Source of the DNA: CAZLPZ01 sp964607245
GTDB taxonomy: Bacteria; Pseudomonadota; Alphaproteobacteria; Micavibrionales; Micavibrionaceae
Direction: 5' to 3'
DNA: 64,000 nucleotides
Assembly: GCA_964607245.1 (NCBI GenBank)
Contig: CAZSIB010000005.1
Coordinates: 54,595 to 118,594 of the forward strand
In this document: positions 34,590 through 44,897 of the stretch, one piece after another
Layout: every line of letters starts with the position of its first letter
Position numbering within the stretch: position 1 is the stretch's first letter
Made by a program: the position numbers and the translations under genes
The notes under the pieces: generated by a model
Database searches by the model: none
What the model saw: the letters and a program-made list of their open reading frames with translations, nothing else
What the model was told of the DNA's origin: nothing

Positions 34590-34924
34590 AATGTAAAATC
34601 TCCAAAAGTTATGTAATGTATTATTATAGGAAGAATAAAATCGAGGCAAGATAATAAATACGGAATTATACAACTGAAAAATGGCAGAATTAATACCTAG
34701 TTAATTTTCCCCTTTACATTTCCCCCTATTCCCGCTAAAACTGCGCGACTTTACCTTTGGGTGGGGCGTACCCCCATCCACAAGCTTTTGTTCTTGCATG
34801 GTTTTTTGGGGAATCGCGCCCCCCTTGAAACGGGACCGAACGACAGGCTTGACCACCCGCGCACCTTTATAAAAATTTGTTTCATGCCCGTGATGGGCTT
34901 TTACGGCTTCAAGGAACCTGTACC

Positions 34925-37900
34925 ATGACCGCGAAAAAAACCGCTACTGCCTCTTCCTCCTCAAAAACACAAAAAGCGAAGAAAGGCGTGGCGGTTGGAC
35001 CGGTCAAGGCGCTGCGCCAGAAACTGGATTACCCGGTTGTGGCCGCGAACACGGTCGACAGTTTCACGGGCCGCAAGCGTGTCCGCATGTCCTTTGGCAA
35101 GATTGAAGAAATCGCCCAGATGCCGAACCTGATTGAGGTTCAGCGCAATTCCTATGAGGCGTTCTTGCAGATGGGCGTGGTGCCGGCGGAACGCAAGATG
35201 CAGGGCTTGCAAGAAGTGCTCTCGACCGTTTTTCCGGTCAAGGATTTTTCGGGTCGCGCGGAAATCGACTTTGTTCAATATGAACTGGAACAGCCGAAAT
35301 TCGATGTCGATGAATGCCAACAACGCGGCATGACCTATGCCGCGCCCTTGCGCGTGACCTTGCGCTTGTCGGTGTTTGACGTCGATGAAACGACAGGCCT
35401 CCGGTCGATCCGCGATATTAAAGAACAAGATGTGTATATGGTCGATATGCCGCTCATGACCCGGCATGGGACCTTTGTCGTGAACGGCACCGAACGCGTG
35501 ATCGTCAGTCAAATGCACCGTTCCCCTGGGGTCTTCTTTGATCATGACGGTGGAAAGACCCACGCATCGGGTAAATATTTGTTTACGGCACGCGTGATTC
35601 CGTATCGCGGCTCGTGGCTGGATTTCGAATTTGATGCCAAAGATATTTTGAACGTCCGGATTGACCGTCGCCGGAAATTGCCGGTGACGACGATGCTGCG
35701 TGCCCTTGATTCCGCCGCGACCGAAACCTATCGCCGCGCGCAAGAAGCCAAGGACCAACCGATTGATCCGTTGATGGTTCAAGGGATGTCAAACGAAGAA
35801 ATCCTGAAGACGTTCTATGAAACCGTTGTGTACACCCGTGTCGACGGTAAAAAGGGCGGGTGGAAAACCCCGTTCAATGCTGAACGGATGCGCGGCGTTA
35901 AACTCAACTATGATCTCGTGAATGCCGCGAATGGTAAAGTACTTGCTGAAGCGGGTGAAAAAATCACCGCGCGGACGGCAAAGAAACTCGCTGAAGATGG
36001 CGTCAAGGAAATCTTGGTCCAGGATCCAGAACTGGTGACCGCCTATCTGGCCAGTGACATTATCGATGAGAAAAAAGGAATTGTTCTGTTCGAAGCCGGG
36101 CATGAACTTTCCGAAAAAGATATTGAAAAAATCCATGACATGGATCTGGACCGGGTTGATGTGTTGGCGATTGATCATGTCAACGTGGGTCCCTATATCC
36201 GCAATACACTCCTTGCTGATAAGTGCGATACGCGCGAAGAGGCCTTGATTGATATTTACCGTGTCATGCGCCCGGGCGAACCGCCCACCGTTGAATCGGC
36301 GGATGCCCTGTTCCAAGGTTTGTTCTTTGATGCGGAACGCTATGATTTGTCCGCGGTTGGTCGTGTCAAATTGAATGGCCGTTTGGATCTGCAATGCGAT
36401 GATCAAATGCGTATTCTGCGCAAGGATGACATCTTGGCGATTGTGAAATACATGCACAATCTGAAAGATGGTCGCGGCGAAGTGGATGATATTGACAACT
36501 TGGGCAACCGCCGTGTGCGCTCGGTTGGTGAACTCATGGAAAATCAGGTGCGTTTGGGCCTCACCCGGATGGAACGCCCCATTCGCGAACGCATGTCCTC
36601 GGTCGATATCGACACCTATATGCCGCATGATTTGATTAATTCGAAACCGGTCGGCGCGGCGGTGCGTGAATTTTTTGCATCGTCCCAGTTGTCCCAGTTT
36701 ATGGACCAAACGAACCCGCTCTCGGAAATCACGCACAAGCGTCGTTTGTCGGCCCTCGGGCCCGGGGGTCTCACACGTGAACGCGCGGGCTTTGAAGTGC
36801 GTGACGTGCATCCCACCCATTATGGCCGTATCTGCCCGATTGAAACCCCTGAAGGTCCGAACATTGGTCTCATTAACTCGCTCTCCACTTTTGCGCGCGT
36901 GAACCAATATGGCTTCATTGAAAGCCCCTACCGCAAAGTTGCGAACGGCAAAGTCACGGATGACGTCGTGTACATGTCGGCGATGGAAGAGGCGCGGTAT
37001 ACAATTGCTCAGGCAAACGCCGAACTTGATGCCAAGGGCGGATTTGTGACTGATCTCGTGTCCTGCCGTAAAGCGGGTGAAAACTTGATGTCGCCCAAAG
37101 ATGCGATTGAATTTATTGACGTGTCGCCGAAACAGGTGATTTCGGTTGCGGCCGCGCTTATTCCCTTCTTGGAAAATGATGACGCAAACCGCGCCCTCAT
37201 GGGTTCGAACATGCAGCGTCAGGCGGTGCCCTTGCTCCGTTCGGATGCGCCGCTTGTCGGAACCGGGATGGAGGCCACCGTCGCCCGTGATTCCGGTGCG
37301 GCCGTGACGGCCCGTCGGGGTGGCGTTGTGGTTCAGGTGGAAGCGCACCGTATCGTTGTGCGCGCAACCGATGGCCTGTCCGCGAACGAGCCCACGGTCG
37401 ATATTTATAAATTGCAAAAATTCCAACGCTCCAACCAATCGACCTGTATCAATCAACGCCCGCTCGTGCGCGTGAATGATGTGATTAAGGCCGGCGATAT
37501 TATTGCCGATGGCCCGTCAACCCAACTTGGGGAACTGGCGCTCGGTCGCAACGTGCTCGTCGCGTTTATGCCGTGGAATGGATACAACTTTGAAGATTCC
37601 ATTTTGCTCAATGAACGTATCGTGCGGGATGACGTCTTTACCTCGATCCATATCGAAGAATTCGAAGTGATGGCGCGTGACACCAAGCTGGGGTCCGAAG
37701 AAATTACCCGCGACATTCCGAACGTTGGGGAAGAGGCGTTGAAACACCTGGATGAGGCCGGGATTGTGCATATCGGGGCCGAAGTGGTCGCGGGCGATAT
37801 TCTGGTGGGTAAAGTGACGCCCAAGGGCGAATCGCCGATGACACCCGAAGAAAAACTGCTCCGTGCGATTTTTGGTGAGAAAGCCGCCGATGTAAAAGAT

Positions 37901-39253
37901 ACATCGCTGCGTTTACCGCCGGGTGTTCAAGGAACGATCGTCGACGTGCGCTTGTTCAACCGTCGTGGGATCGATAAAGATCCGCGCTCGATCTTGATTG
38001 AACGTGAGGAAATTGAACGTCTGGCCAAGGACCGCGACGATGAACGCCGCATTCTGGAAGATGGGTATTATTCGCGTTTACATGATCTGTTGCTCCGTAA
38101 AACTGTGGCGGCGGCACCCAAGGAAACGCATCTGAAAAAAGGTGACGTGATTACGGTCGCGGCGCTTGACGGTATCGAAAAACGCGGATTGTGGCGTCAA
38201 ATCGCGGTCACGAATGAAGAAATCATGACCGAAATCGAAGCCATGGGAAAAACCTTTGATGACGCGGTCGATAACCTGAAGGAACGTTTTGAATCCAAGG
38301 TTGAAAAACTGCAGCGTGGGGACGAATTGCCCCCGGGCGTCATGAAAATGGTCAAGGTGTTTGTGGCCGTGAAACGCAAGGTTCAGCCTGGTGATAAAAT
38401 GGCCGGACGTCACGGGAACAAGGGGGTTGTTTCGCGCATCCTCCCCTCCGAAGACATGCCCTACCTCGAGGACGGAACGCCCGTGGATATCGTGCTGAAC
38501 CCGCTTGGGGTGCCGTCACGGATGAACGTGGGTCAAATCTTGGAAACGCATTTGGGGTGGGCGTCTGCCAATCTGGGGCGTCAAATCGGCCAGTTGATTG
38601 ACAGCTTTAAAAACGACAACGAACCCACCGATACCGAAGTCAAGTCGCTCAAGACTAAATTGAAAGACGTCTATGGCGAGCGCGAATTCTCGGCCAAGGT
38701 GTCGAAACTTGACGATACCCAAATGGTCGAAATGGCTAAAAACTTGCGCGGCGGCGTGCCGATGGCGACACCGGTGTTTGACGGTGCGCATGAAAGCGAC
38801 ATTAACGCGATGTTGCAAAAAGCGGGCGTCAATACCTCGGGTCAAGTGCGGTTGATTGACGGTCGGACGGGCGATTATTTCGAACGCCCCGTGACGGTCG
38901 GTTATATCTATATGCTGAAACTTCACCACTTGGTCGACGATAAAATCCACGCGCGCTCGATCGGGCCCTATTCCTTGGTCACGCAACAACCCTTGGGCGG
39001 TAAAGCACAATTCGGGGGTCAGCGTTTCGGGGAAATGGAAGTCTGGGCGCTTCAAGCGTACGGCGCGGCCTATACCCTTCAAGAACTGCTCACCATTAAA
39101 TCCGATGACGTGGCGGGCCGGTCCAAGGTGTACGAGGCCATCGTGCGCGGCGAAGACAATTTTGAAATCGGCATCCCGGAATCGTTCAACGTGCTCACCA
39201 AGGAACTGAAAGCCTTGGGCCTGCATGTCGATATGAAGCAAACGGGTAACTAA
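34925..39253 (+). CDS. rpoB: DNA-directed RNA polymerase beta subunit
   Basis: I chose the ATG at 34925, with AAGGA upstream, giving 1442 residues, a little longer than many alphaproteobacterial RpoB proteins because of an Ala/Ser/Lys-rich N-terminal leader (about 1-30). All core regions are present. The rifampicin pocket reads SSQLSQFMDQTNPLSE and HKRRLSALGPGG, with the Asp, His and Ser residues of rifampicin-sensitive enzymes. The C-terminal FGGQRFGEMEVWALQAYGAA is standard. The 251-bp gap upstream (34674-34924) is AT-rich, with a small GCCC/GGGC hairpin and a T-run just before the start. It must carry its own promoter, since rplL ends in a terminator. Confidence 0.97.
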   Translation: MTAKKTATASSSSKTQKAKKGVAVGPVKALRQKLDYPVVAANTVDSFTGRKRVRMSFGKIEEIAQMPNLIEVQRNSYEAFLQMGVVPAERKMQGLQEVLSTVFPVKDFSGRAEIDFVQYELEQPKFDVDECQQRGMTYAAPLRVTLRLSVFDVDETTGLRSIRDIKEQDVYMVDMPLMTRHGTFVVNGTERVIVSQMHRSPGVFFDHDGGKTHASGKYLFTARVIPYRGSWLDFEFDAKDILNVRIDRRRKLPVTTMLRALDSAATETYRRAQEAKDQPIDPLMVQGMSNEEILKTFYETVVYTRVDGKKGGWKTPFNAERMRGVKLNYDLVNAANGKVLAEAGEKITARTAKKLAEDGVKEILVQDPELVTAYLASDIIDEKKGIVLFEAGHELSEKDIEKIHDMDLDRVDVLAIDHVNVGPYIRNTLLADKCDTREEALIDIYRVMRPGEPPTVESADALFQGLFFDAERYDLSAVGRVKLNGRLDLQCDDQMRILRKDDILAIVKYMHNLKDGRGEVDDIDNLGNRRVRSVGELMENQVRLGLTRMERPIRERMSSVDIDTYMPHDLINSKPVGAAVREFFASSQLSQFMDQTNPLSEITHKRRLSALGPGGLTRERAGFEVRDVHPTHYGRICPIETPEGPNIGLINSLSTFARVNQYGFIESPYRKVANGKVTDDVVYMSAMEEARYTIAQANAELDAKGGFVTDLVSCRKAGENLMSPKDAIEFIDVSPKQVISVAAALIPFLENDDANRALMGSNMQRQAVPLLRSDAPLVGTGMEATVARDSGAAVTARRGGVVVQVEAHRIVVRATDGLSANEPTVDIYKLQKFQRSNQSTCINQRPLVRVNDVIKAGDIIADGPSTQLGELALGRNVLVAFMPWNGYNFEDSILLNERIVRDDVFTSIHIEEFEVMARDTKLGSEEITRDIPNVGEEALKHLDEAGIVHIGAEVVAGDILVGKVTPKGESPMTPEEKLLRAIFGEKAADVKDTSLRLPPGVQGTIVDVRLFNRRGIDKDPRSILIEREEIERLAKDRDDERRILEDGYYSRLHDLLLRKTVAAAPKETHLKKGDVITVAALDGIEKRGLWRQIAVTNEEIMTEIEAMGKTFDDAVDNLKERFESKVEKLQRGDELPPGVMKMVKVFVAVKRKVQPGDKMAGRHGNKGVVSRILPSEDMPYLEDGTPVDIVLNPLGVPSRMNVGQILETHLGWASANLGRQIGQLIDSFKNDNEPTDTEVKSLKTKLKDVYGEREFSAKVSKLDDTQMVEMAKNLRGGVPMATPVFDGAHESDINAMLQKAGVNTSGQVRLIDGRTGDYFERPVTVGYIYMLKLHHLVDDKIHARSIGPYSLVTQQPLGGKAQFGGQRFGEMEVWALQAYGAAYTLQELLTIKSDDVAGRSKVYEAIVRGEDNFEIGIPESFNVLTKELKALGLHVDMKQTGN

Positions 39254-39285
39254 CGGTAACTGGCAAAAATTAGGAGACTTAAATC

Positions 39286-42200
39286 ATGAACGAACTGATG
39301 AACCTGTTTGGCCAGCCCACCGGTCCGCAAAGCTTTGACTCGATCCGCATTTCGATTGCGAGCCCCGAGCAAATTCTGTCCTGGTCCTTTGGCGAAGTGA
39401 AAAAGCCGGAAACGATCAATTACCGCACGTTCAAACCAGAACGTGACGGGTTGTTCTGTGCCCGTATTTTTGGTCCGATCAAGGATTACGAATGCGTGTG
39501 CGGCAAGTACAAGCGCATGAAGTACAAAGGCATTATCTGCGAAAAATGCGGCGTTGAAGTCACACTGACCAAAGTGCGCCGCGAACGCATGGGCCATATT
39601 GAACTGGCCGCGCCCGTCGCCCATATCTGGTTCTTGAAATCGCTCCCATCGCGTATCGGTCTGATGATCGATATGACGCTCAAGGATTTGGAACGCGTCT
39701 TGTACTTTGAAAACTATGTTGTGACCGAACCGGGCATGACGTCCCTGAAGATGTTCCAACTTTTGACGGAAGAAGAATTTTATAACGCCCAAGAAGAATT
39801 TGGCGACGATAATTTCAAGGCCGGCATTGGCGCCGAGGCCCTGAAAGACATCTTGGTCAAAATCAATTTGGAAGACGAAAAGGTCAAAACAGAAGAAGAA
39901 CTGCGCGACACGTCATCCGAAGCCAAGCGTAAAAAACTGGTGAAACGCCTGAAACTCATCGATTCGTTCATCGCCTCGGGCACACGTCCGGAATGGATGA
40001 TTTTGGATGTGGTGCCGGTGTTGCCGCCGGAACTCCGTCCGCTTGTGCCGCTCGATGGCGGTCGTTTCGCGACCTCGGATCTGAATGATCTGTATCGTCG
40101 TGTGATCAACCGGAACAACCGTTTGAAGCGTTTGATTGAACTGCGCGCTCCTGACATTATCATCCGGAACGAAAAGCGGATGCTGCAGGAATCGGTCGAT
40201 GCGTTGTTCGATAACGGACGTCGTGGCCGCGTGATTACCGGCGCGAATAAGCGTCCGCTCAAATCGCTCTCCGATATGCTGAAAGGCAAGCAAGGGCGTT
40301 TCCGTCAAAACTTGCTTGGGAAACGTGTCGATTATTCGGGCCGTTCGGTCATCGTCGTCGGGCCTGAACTGAAACTTCATCAGTGCGGGTTGCCCAAGAA
40401 AATGGCGCTTGAACTGTTCAAACCCTTTATTTACCACAAACTCGAACTTTACGGTCTTGCGACCACAATCAAGGCCGCAAAACGTATGGTGGAAAAAGAA
40501 CGGCCCGAAGTCTGGGACATTCTGGAAGAGGTCATTCGCGAACACCCGGTTTTGTTAAACCGCGCCCCGACCTTGCACCGTTTGGGGATTCAGGCGTTTG
40601 AACCCATCCTGATTGAAGGCAAGGCCATTCAACTGCACCCGCTGGTTTGTACCGCGTTTAACGCCGACTTTGACGGCGACCAAATGGCGGTTCACGTGCC
40701 CTTGTCGGTTGAAGCTCAACTTGAGGCCCGCGTGTTGATGATGTCGACCAACAACATCCTCTCGCCCGCGAACGGCAAGCCGATTATCGTGCCGTCCCAG
40801 GATATCGTCTTGGGGATCTATTACTTGTCCCTCATGCGCGATGCGCAACCGGGCGAAGGTATGGTCTTCCGCGATGTGTCCGAAATTCATCACGCGATGA
40901 ACGAAAAAGTTCTGGGCCTGCACGCCAAGATCAAGTGCCGGTACAAGGGTGTCGATGAAAACGGCAAACCGATGACCACGATTGTTGAAACAACGCCGGG
41001 CCGGATGCTGCTCTCTGAACTTCTGCCGCGTCACCCCAAGATCGGGTTCAAAGTGGTGAACCAAGTCTTGACCAAGAAAGATATCGGGAATTTGATTGAT
41101 ATCGTCTATCGCCATTGCGACCACAAGGAAACGGTCATTTTCTGTGACCGCATGATGAAACTCGGGTTCCGTTATGCGTGCTTTGCTGGGATTTCGTTTG
41201 GTAAAGACGATCTGATTATTCCGGACGCCAAGGCCAAAATGGTGGCCTCCGCCAAGGCCAAGGTCGGTGAATACGAACAGCAATATATGGACGGCTTGAT
41301 CACCAAGGGTGAAAAATACAACAAGGTCGTCGATATCTGGTCGCATTGCACGGACGAAGTCGCGGACGCGATGATGAAGGGCATTGCCCAGATGAATGCG
41401 ACAAACCCGAACGCCGTTTATATGATGGCGCATTCCGGGGCGCGGGGGTCGGCTGCCCAGATTCGCCAGTTGGCGGGGATGCGCGGCCTCATGGCCAAAC
41501 CGTCGGGCGAAATCATCGAAACGCCGATTATCGCGAACTTTAAAGAAGGTCTGTCGGTGCTCGAATACTTTAACTCGACTCACGGGGCGCGGAAGGGGCT
41601 TGCCGATACGGCGCTTAAAACCGCGAACTCGGGTTACCTGACACGTCGCTTGGTCGATGTGGCCCAAGACGCAATCATCGTCGAGGAAGATTGCGGCACG
41701 GATAAAGGCATCACCATGCGTGCGGTGATGTCGGGGGCCGACCTCATTGTGTCGCTCTCGGATCGTATTCTGGGTCGCTTTGCGGCGGCGGATGTGAATG
41801 ATCCACTCTCGGGTAAACCGCTTGTGAAAGCCGGCGAGATGATCGACGAAGTCAAGGCGGAAATGATCGAAACGGCGGGCGTTGACTCGGTTCTCGTGCG
41901 GTCCAGCTTGACCTGTCAAACCGAAAATGGCTTGTGTGCCAAGTGCTATGGCCGTGATCTCGCGCGTGGATCCATCGTGAACCGCGGCGAAGCCGTGGGG
42001 GTGATGGCCGCGCAGTCCATTGGAGAGCCCGGAACTCAGCTCACCATGCGGACCTTCCACATCGGCGGTGCGGCGCAGCGTGGTGCCGAACGTTCGCATG
42101 TAGAATCGACCATGAATGCCACGGTTGAAATTCGGCACAAGAATATCGTGAAGAATTCGGCTGGGCTCGTGATCGTGATGGGTCGTAATACGGAACTTGT

Positions 42201-43470
42201 CTTGAAAGATGCCAAAGGCGCGGACAAAGCGGTGCACCGTATTCCGTACGGGGCGCGCCTGATCGTCGATACGGGGGACAAGGTGAAGCCCGGCGACAAG
42301 ATGGCCGAATGGGATCCGTACACCTTGCCGATTATCACGGAAAAAGACGGGGTCGCCCAATATGCCGACTTGGTCGAAGGCATCTCGATTTCCGAGAAAA
42401 TGGATGAAGCCACGGGGATTTCGTCGAAGGTTGTCATTGACTGGCGCTCCCAACCCAAGGGCGGCAGCTTGAAACCGCGTGTGGCCTTGATGGGTGCCGA
42501 TAACAAGGTGATCAGCCTGCCGTCGGGGATGCCCGCCAATTATTACCTGCCGGTGGATGCGATCTTGTCGGTTGAAAACGGACAAAAGGTCAAGGCCGGG
42601 GACATCGTTGCGCGTATCCCGCGTGAATCATCGAAGACCCGCGATATTACGGGCGGTCTGCCACGCGTGGCGGAACTGTTCGAAGCGCGTCGTCCAAAAG
42701 ATGCGGCCGTGATGGCCGAGGTCGATGGGTATGTGGAATTTGGCAAGGATTATAAATCCAAGCGCCGCATCGTCCTGAACCCCACCGATAAATCGGAAGA
42801 ACCGCGCGAATATTTGATCCCGAAAGGGCGTCATTTGGCCGTGGCCGAAGGTGACTTTGTGCGTCGGGGCGATAATCTGCTTGATGGCGCGATGGTCCCG
42901 CATGACATTCTGGACGTGATGGGGGTCGAGGCCTTGGCCGGATACCTGATCAATGAAATTCAGGACGTCTATCGCCTTCAAGGGGTGAAGATCAACGACA
43001 AGCACATCGAAGTGATCGTGCGCCAAATGCTTCAGAAAATGGAAGTGTTGGAGGTCGGCGATTCGACCTGGCTTGTGGGCGAACATGTCGACCGCGACGA
43101 ATTTTCGATCGAGAATGCGAAACTGGCGGCGGACGGCAAACGTCCCGCGGTGGCGAAACCTGTGCTTCAGGGGATCACCAAGGCCAGCTTGCAGACCAAG
43201 TCGTTTATCTCGGCGGCGTCCTTCCAGGAAACAACACGTGTCCTGACCGAAGCCGCGACCCAAGGCAAGGTCGATACGCTCAATGGTCTCAAGGAAAACG
43301 TGATCGTCGGGCGCTTGATCCCGGCGGGGACGGGGGCCTATGTCGCGAAACTCAAGAAACTCGCGGCGGATCGGGACCAACTTGCGATTGCGGCCCAGCA
43401 CCAGGCGGTCGCAACCGATGCGGCCCCAGTGCTGGAACCCGCGCCCGAGAAAAAACTCGCTCAAGCGTAA
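39286..43470 (+). CDS. rpoC: DNA-directed RNA polymerase beta' subunit
   Basis: The 1394-residue catalytic subunit has a normal length. The N-terminal zinc site is CVCGKYKRM...CEKCG (about 69-88). The catalytic magnesium motif is NADFDGDQM (Asp triad, about 461-469). The second zinc site is around CQTENGLCAKCYG (about 875-890). The trigger-loop region GEPGTQLTMRTFHIGG follows near 915. It starts 32 bases after rpoB and is cotranscribed with it. An intrinsic terminator follows at 43498. The tail is Ala/Glu/Pro-rich. Confidence 0.98.
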   Translation: MNELMNLFGQPTGPQSFDSIRISIASPEQILSWSFGEVKKPETINYRTFKPERDGLFCARIFGPIKDYECVCGKYKRMKYKGIICEKCGVEVTLTKVRRERMGHIELAAPVAHIWFLKSLPSRIGLMIDMTLKDLERVLYFENYVVTEPGMTSLKMFQLLTEEEFYNAQEEFGDDNFKAGIGAEALKDILVKINLEDEKVKTEEELRDTSSEAKRKKLVKRLKLIDSFIASGTRPEWMILDVVPVLPPELRPLVPLDGGRFATSDLNDLYRRVINRNNRLKRLIELRAPDIIIRNEKRMLQESVDALFDNGRRGRVITGANKRPLKSLSDMLKGKQGRFRQNLLGKRVDYSGRSVIVVGPELKLHQCGLPKKMALELFKPFIYHKLELYGLATTIKAAKRMVEKERPEVWDILEEVIREHPVLLNRAPTLHRLGIQAFEPILIEGKAIQLHPLVCTAFNADFDGDQMAVHVPLSVEAQLEARVLMMSTNNILSPANGKPIIVPSQDIVLGIYYLSLMRDAQPGEGMVFRDVSEIHHAMNEKVLGLHAKIKCRYKGVDENGKPMTTIVETTPGRMLLSELLPRHPKIGFKVVNQVLTKKDIGNLIDIVYRHCDHKETVIFCDRMMKLGFRYACFAGISFGKDDLIIPDAKAKMVASAKAKVGEYEQQYMDGLITKGEKYNKVVDIWSHCTDEVADAMMKGIAQMNATNPNAVYMMAHSGARGSAAQIRQLAGMRGLMAKPSGEIIETPIIANFKEGLSVLEYFNSTHGARKGLADTALKTANSGYLTRRLVDVAQDAIIVEEDCGTDKGITMRAVMSGADLIVSLSDRILGRFAAADVNDPLSGKPLVKAGEMIDEVKAEMIETAGVDSVLVRSSLTCQTENGLCAKCYGRDLARGSIVNRGEAVGVMAAQSIGEPGTQLTMRTFHIGGAAQRGAERSHVESTMNATVEIRHKNIVKNSAGLVIVMGRNTELVLKDAKGADKAVHRIPYGARLIVDTGDKVKPGDKMAEWDPYTLPIITEKDGVAQYADLVEGISISEKMDEATGISSKVVIDWRSQPKGGSLKPRVALMGADNKVISLPSGMPANYYLPVDAILSVENGQKVKAGDIVARIPRESSKTRDITGGLPRVAELFEARRPKDAAVMAEVDGYVEFGKDYKSKRRIVLNPTDKSEEPREYLIPKGRHLAVAEGDFVRRGDNLLDGAMVPHDILDVMGVEALAGYLINEIQDVYRLQGVKINDKHIEVIVRQMLQKMEVLEVGDSTWLVGEHVDRDEFSIENAKLAADGKRPAVAKPVLQGITKASLQTKSFISAASFQETTRVLTEAATQGKVDTLNGLKENVIVGRLIPAGTGAYVAKLKKLAADRDQLAIAAQHQAVATDAAPVLEPAPEKKLAQA

Positions 43471-43497
43471 CGTCTTGTTCTTATTTAATCCTTTACA

Positions 43498-43527
43498 AAA
43501 ACCGGGGCCAAAAACCCCGGTTTTTTA
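43498..43527 (+). terminator. Intrinsic terminator of rpoBC
   Basis: A 10-bp stem, AAAACCGGGG (43498-43507) with CCCCGGTTTT (43515-43524), is followed by further Ts. It lies 27 bases after the rpoC stop. Confidence 0.85.
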
Positions 43528-43600
43528 ACATAAAATTTACTCTTTTTGATCATAATTATAAAAAATAAACGAACCGCATGATCTAAAAGGAGCGCACAAG

Positions 43601-44350
43601 ATGGGTTTTCAAGATTGGCTGAAAAATCTGGGCAAAGAAGGGCAGAAACGTGCGGAAGAACAGGCGAAAAAACGCGCGGGCAGCTCCAATAAAACCGGCG
43701 GCCCCTTGGGGGAATATGTGGATGATCATCCTGTTTTGACTTGTGGGACCGAGACAACCCCTGCTTCACCCATTATTAACGTCTTGCGCCATACCCCGCT
43801 TGTCGATTGCAAAAAACCCGGAAAGAAAGAGAAATCTGCTGGGGAGGCCCCGAAAAACCGCGCGCCCGTGGAAGACCGCAGTAAAACACCCGCCCAGATT
43901 GATGCCGATGCTGTGCGCCTAGAAGCCCTGCGCGAAGCCGATCGTGCGATTCAAAAGGCAAAAGCACCTGTGGCGGCACCTGTTACCCCAGCGGCACCTG
44001 TAGCATCCGAACCGGCTGCGGCCCCGCCCGCCGCATCTGAACCCGCGCAAACCTTTCCGGTGCGCGAACCTGGAAGAATTGAAACCCGCCCGGCAACCGA
44101 TACACCGCTCAGTGACGCCGGCGCTTATACCCCCATTCGGGGTCGGTTTTCTGCGGATATTTATAAAGGTGCAACGGGTCAGGTTGGGTCTGCGGCGACT
44201 CCGGCGCTTCAAGAAGTATTCGCAAGTGCGGTGGCCGATAAAAACTACGATGCTCGCGTGGCGCGTGTTGCTCCTGTGGCACCTGCGTCCGCCCCCGAAC
44301 CCGAACGTGTGGCGATAACCACACCGGAGCGTGCCCCCACCGTGTTTTAG
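43601..44350 (+). CDS. Orphan Pro/Ala-rich protein of 249 residues
   Basis: I do not recognise this gene. The product has a short amphipathic basic N-terminal helix (MGFQDWLKNLGKEGQKRAEE), two isolated cysteines (LTCGT and VDCKK) and then a long low-complexity stretch of Ala, Pro and Val (about 125-160). The tail has repeated VAPVAPAS-type runs. There is no signal peptide. AAAAGGAG precedes the ATG, and the terminator of rpoBC lies just upstream, so it is independently expressed. It is probably largely disordered. Confidence 0.6.
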   Translation: MGFQDWLKNLGKEGQKRAEEQAKKRAGSSNKTGGPLGEYVDDHPVLTCGTETTPASPIINVLRHTPLVDCKKPGKKEKSAGEAPKNRAPVEDRSKTPAQIDADAVRLEALREADRAIQKAKAPVAAPVTPAAPVASEPAAAPPAASEPAQTFPVREPGRIETRPATDTPLSDAGAYTPIRGRFSADIYKGATGQVGSAATPALQEVFASAVADKNYDARVARVAPVAPASAPEPERVAITTPERAPTVF

Positions 44351-44478
44351 GGCCTAGAGTTTTTATTCGCCGCAATCAAGAATGAAGATGCTACTCTGCG
44401 CCCCTCTTTACCTTTTTCTTTGAAGCGTGAAGGGTAAAGCGCCGCGGATCGTTTTAAATTGAAGCGATCATATCATCG

Positions 44479-44787
44479 TTATTGGGGTGGTAGAGGAGAG
44501 TTGGTGTGCTGCCATTCCCTTCGGGTCATATCAAAAACAGCGCAATAGACCTTCCCAGTCGCGACGGCAGCGCGGGCAAAGCCAGCGGCGTTAATATCTC
44601 CGGTGGTTTTTATATCTTTGGGATCCAGCTTCCACGCACGAAGATCTGCGCATTTTTGATCGATTTTTTGCACGATCTGACCTCTGGCCTCTGGGGCCTG
44701 GGTGACAAGAAAAATCCCGCTCGCGCAAGCGCCTGAAAGGGTAAAGGCGACAGCCAATTTAAGCTCTGTTTTTAACGGGATACGCAT
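44479..44787 (-). CDS. Small membrane-anchored orphan protein, 102 residues
   Basis: The product has an N-terminal hydrophobic segment (about 9-28; LAVAFTLSGACASGIFLV) that can be a signal anchor. A soluble, probably periplasmic part follows, with Cys at KCADLRAWKL and YCAVFDMT. It has a good ribosome site (AGAGGA) and a promoter at 44832-44860. The function is unknown. The gap after it (44351-44478) shows nothing I can assign. Confidence 0.6.
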   Translation of the reverse strand: MRIPLKTELKLAVAFTLSGACASGIFLVTQAPEARGQIVQKIDQKCADLRAWKLDPKDIKTTGDINAAGFARAAVATGKVYCAVFDMTRREWQHTNSPLPPQ

Positions 44788-44831
44788 ATTTTCCTCTTTA
44801 AAAAGGCCTATATTAACAAATCATGAACGAG

Positions 44832-44860
44832 ATGCTACCATAACATAATAATTATGTCAA
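44832..44860 (-). promoter_or_regulatory. sigma70-type promoter of the 102-residue gene
   Basis: On the minus strand TTGACA (complement of 44855-44860) and TAGCAT (complement of 44832-44837) are spaced by 17 bases. A TATAAT sequence on the plus strand at 44863-44868 may serve the divergent uracil-DNA glycosylase gene. Confidence 0.6.
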
Positions 44861-44897
44861 CATATAATCATCGCGAAAGACACCCGAATCACCTAAT

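Noticed and set aside
34849..34873. TTGACC...TATAAA as the rpoB promoter
   Set aside because: The spacer is only 13 bases, too short for a sigma70 promoter. The real rpoB promoter in this gap remains unidentified.
35789..37456. Long open frame (555 codons) on the minus strand inside rpoB
   Set aside because: It is antisense to a complete, highly conserved gene. Its composition (His, Arg, Phe and Ile-rich) is the mirror image of rpoB codons, with no ribosome site.
40555..42585. Open frame of 676 codons on the minus strand inside rpoC
   Set aside because: Same reason: a codon-bias shadow of rpoC with unnatural His/Arg/Phe content.
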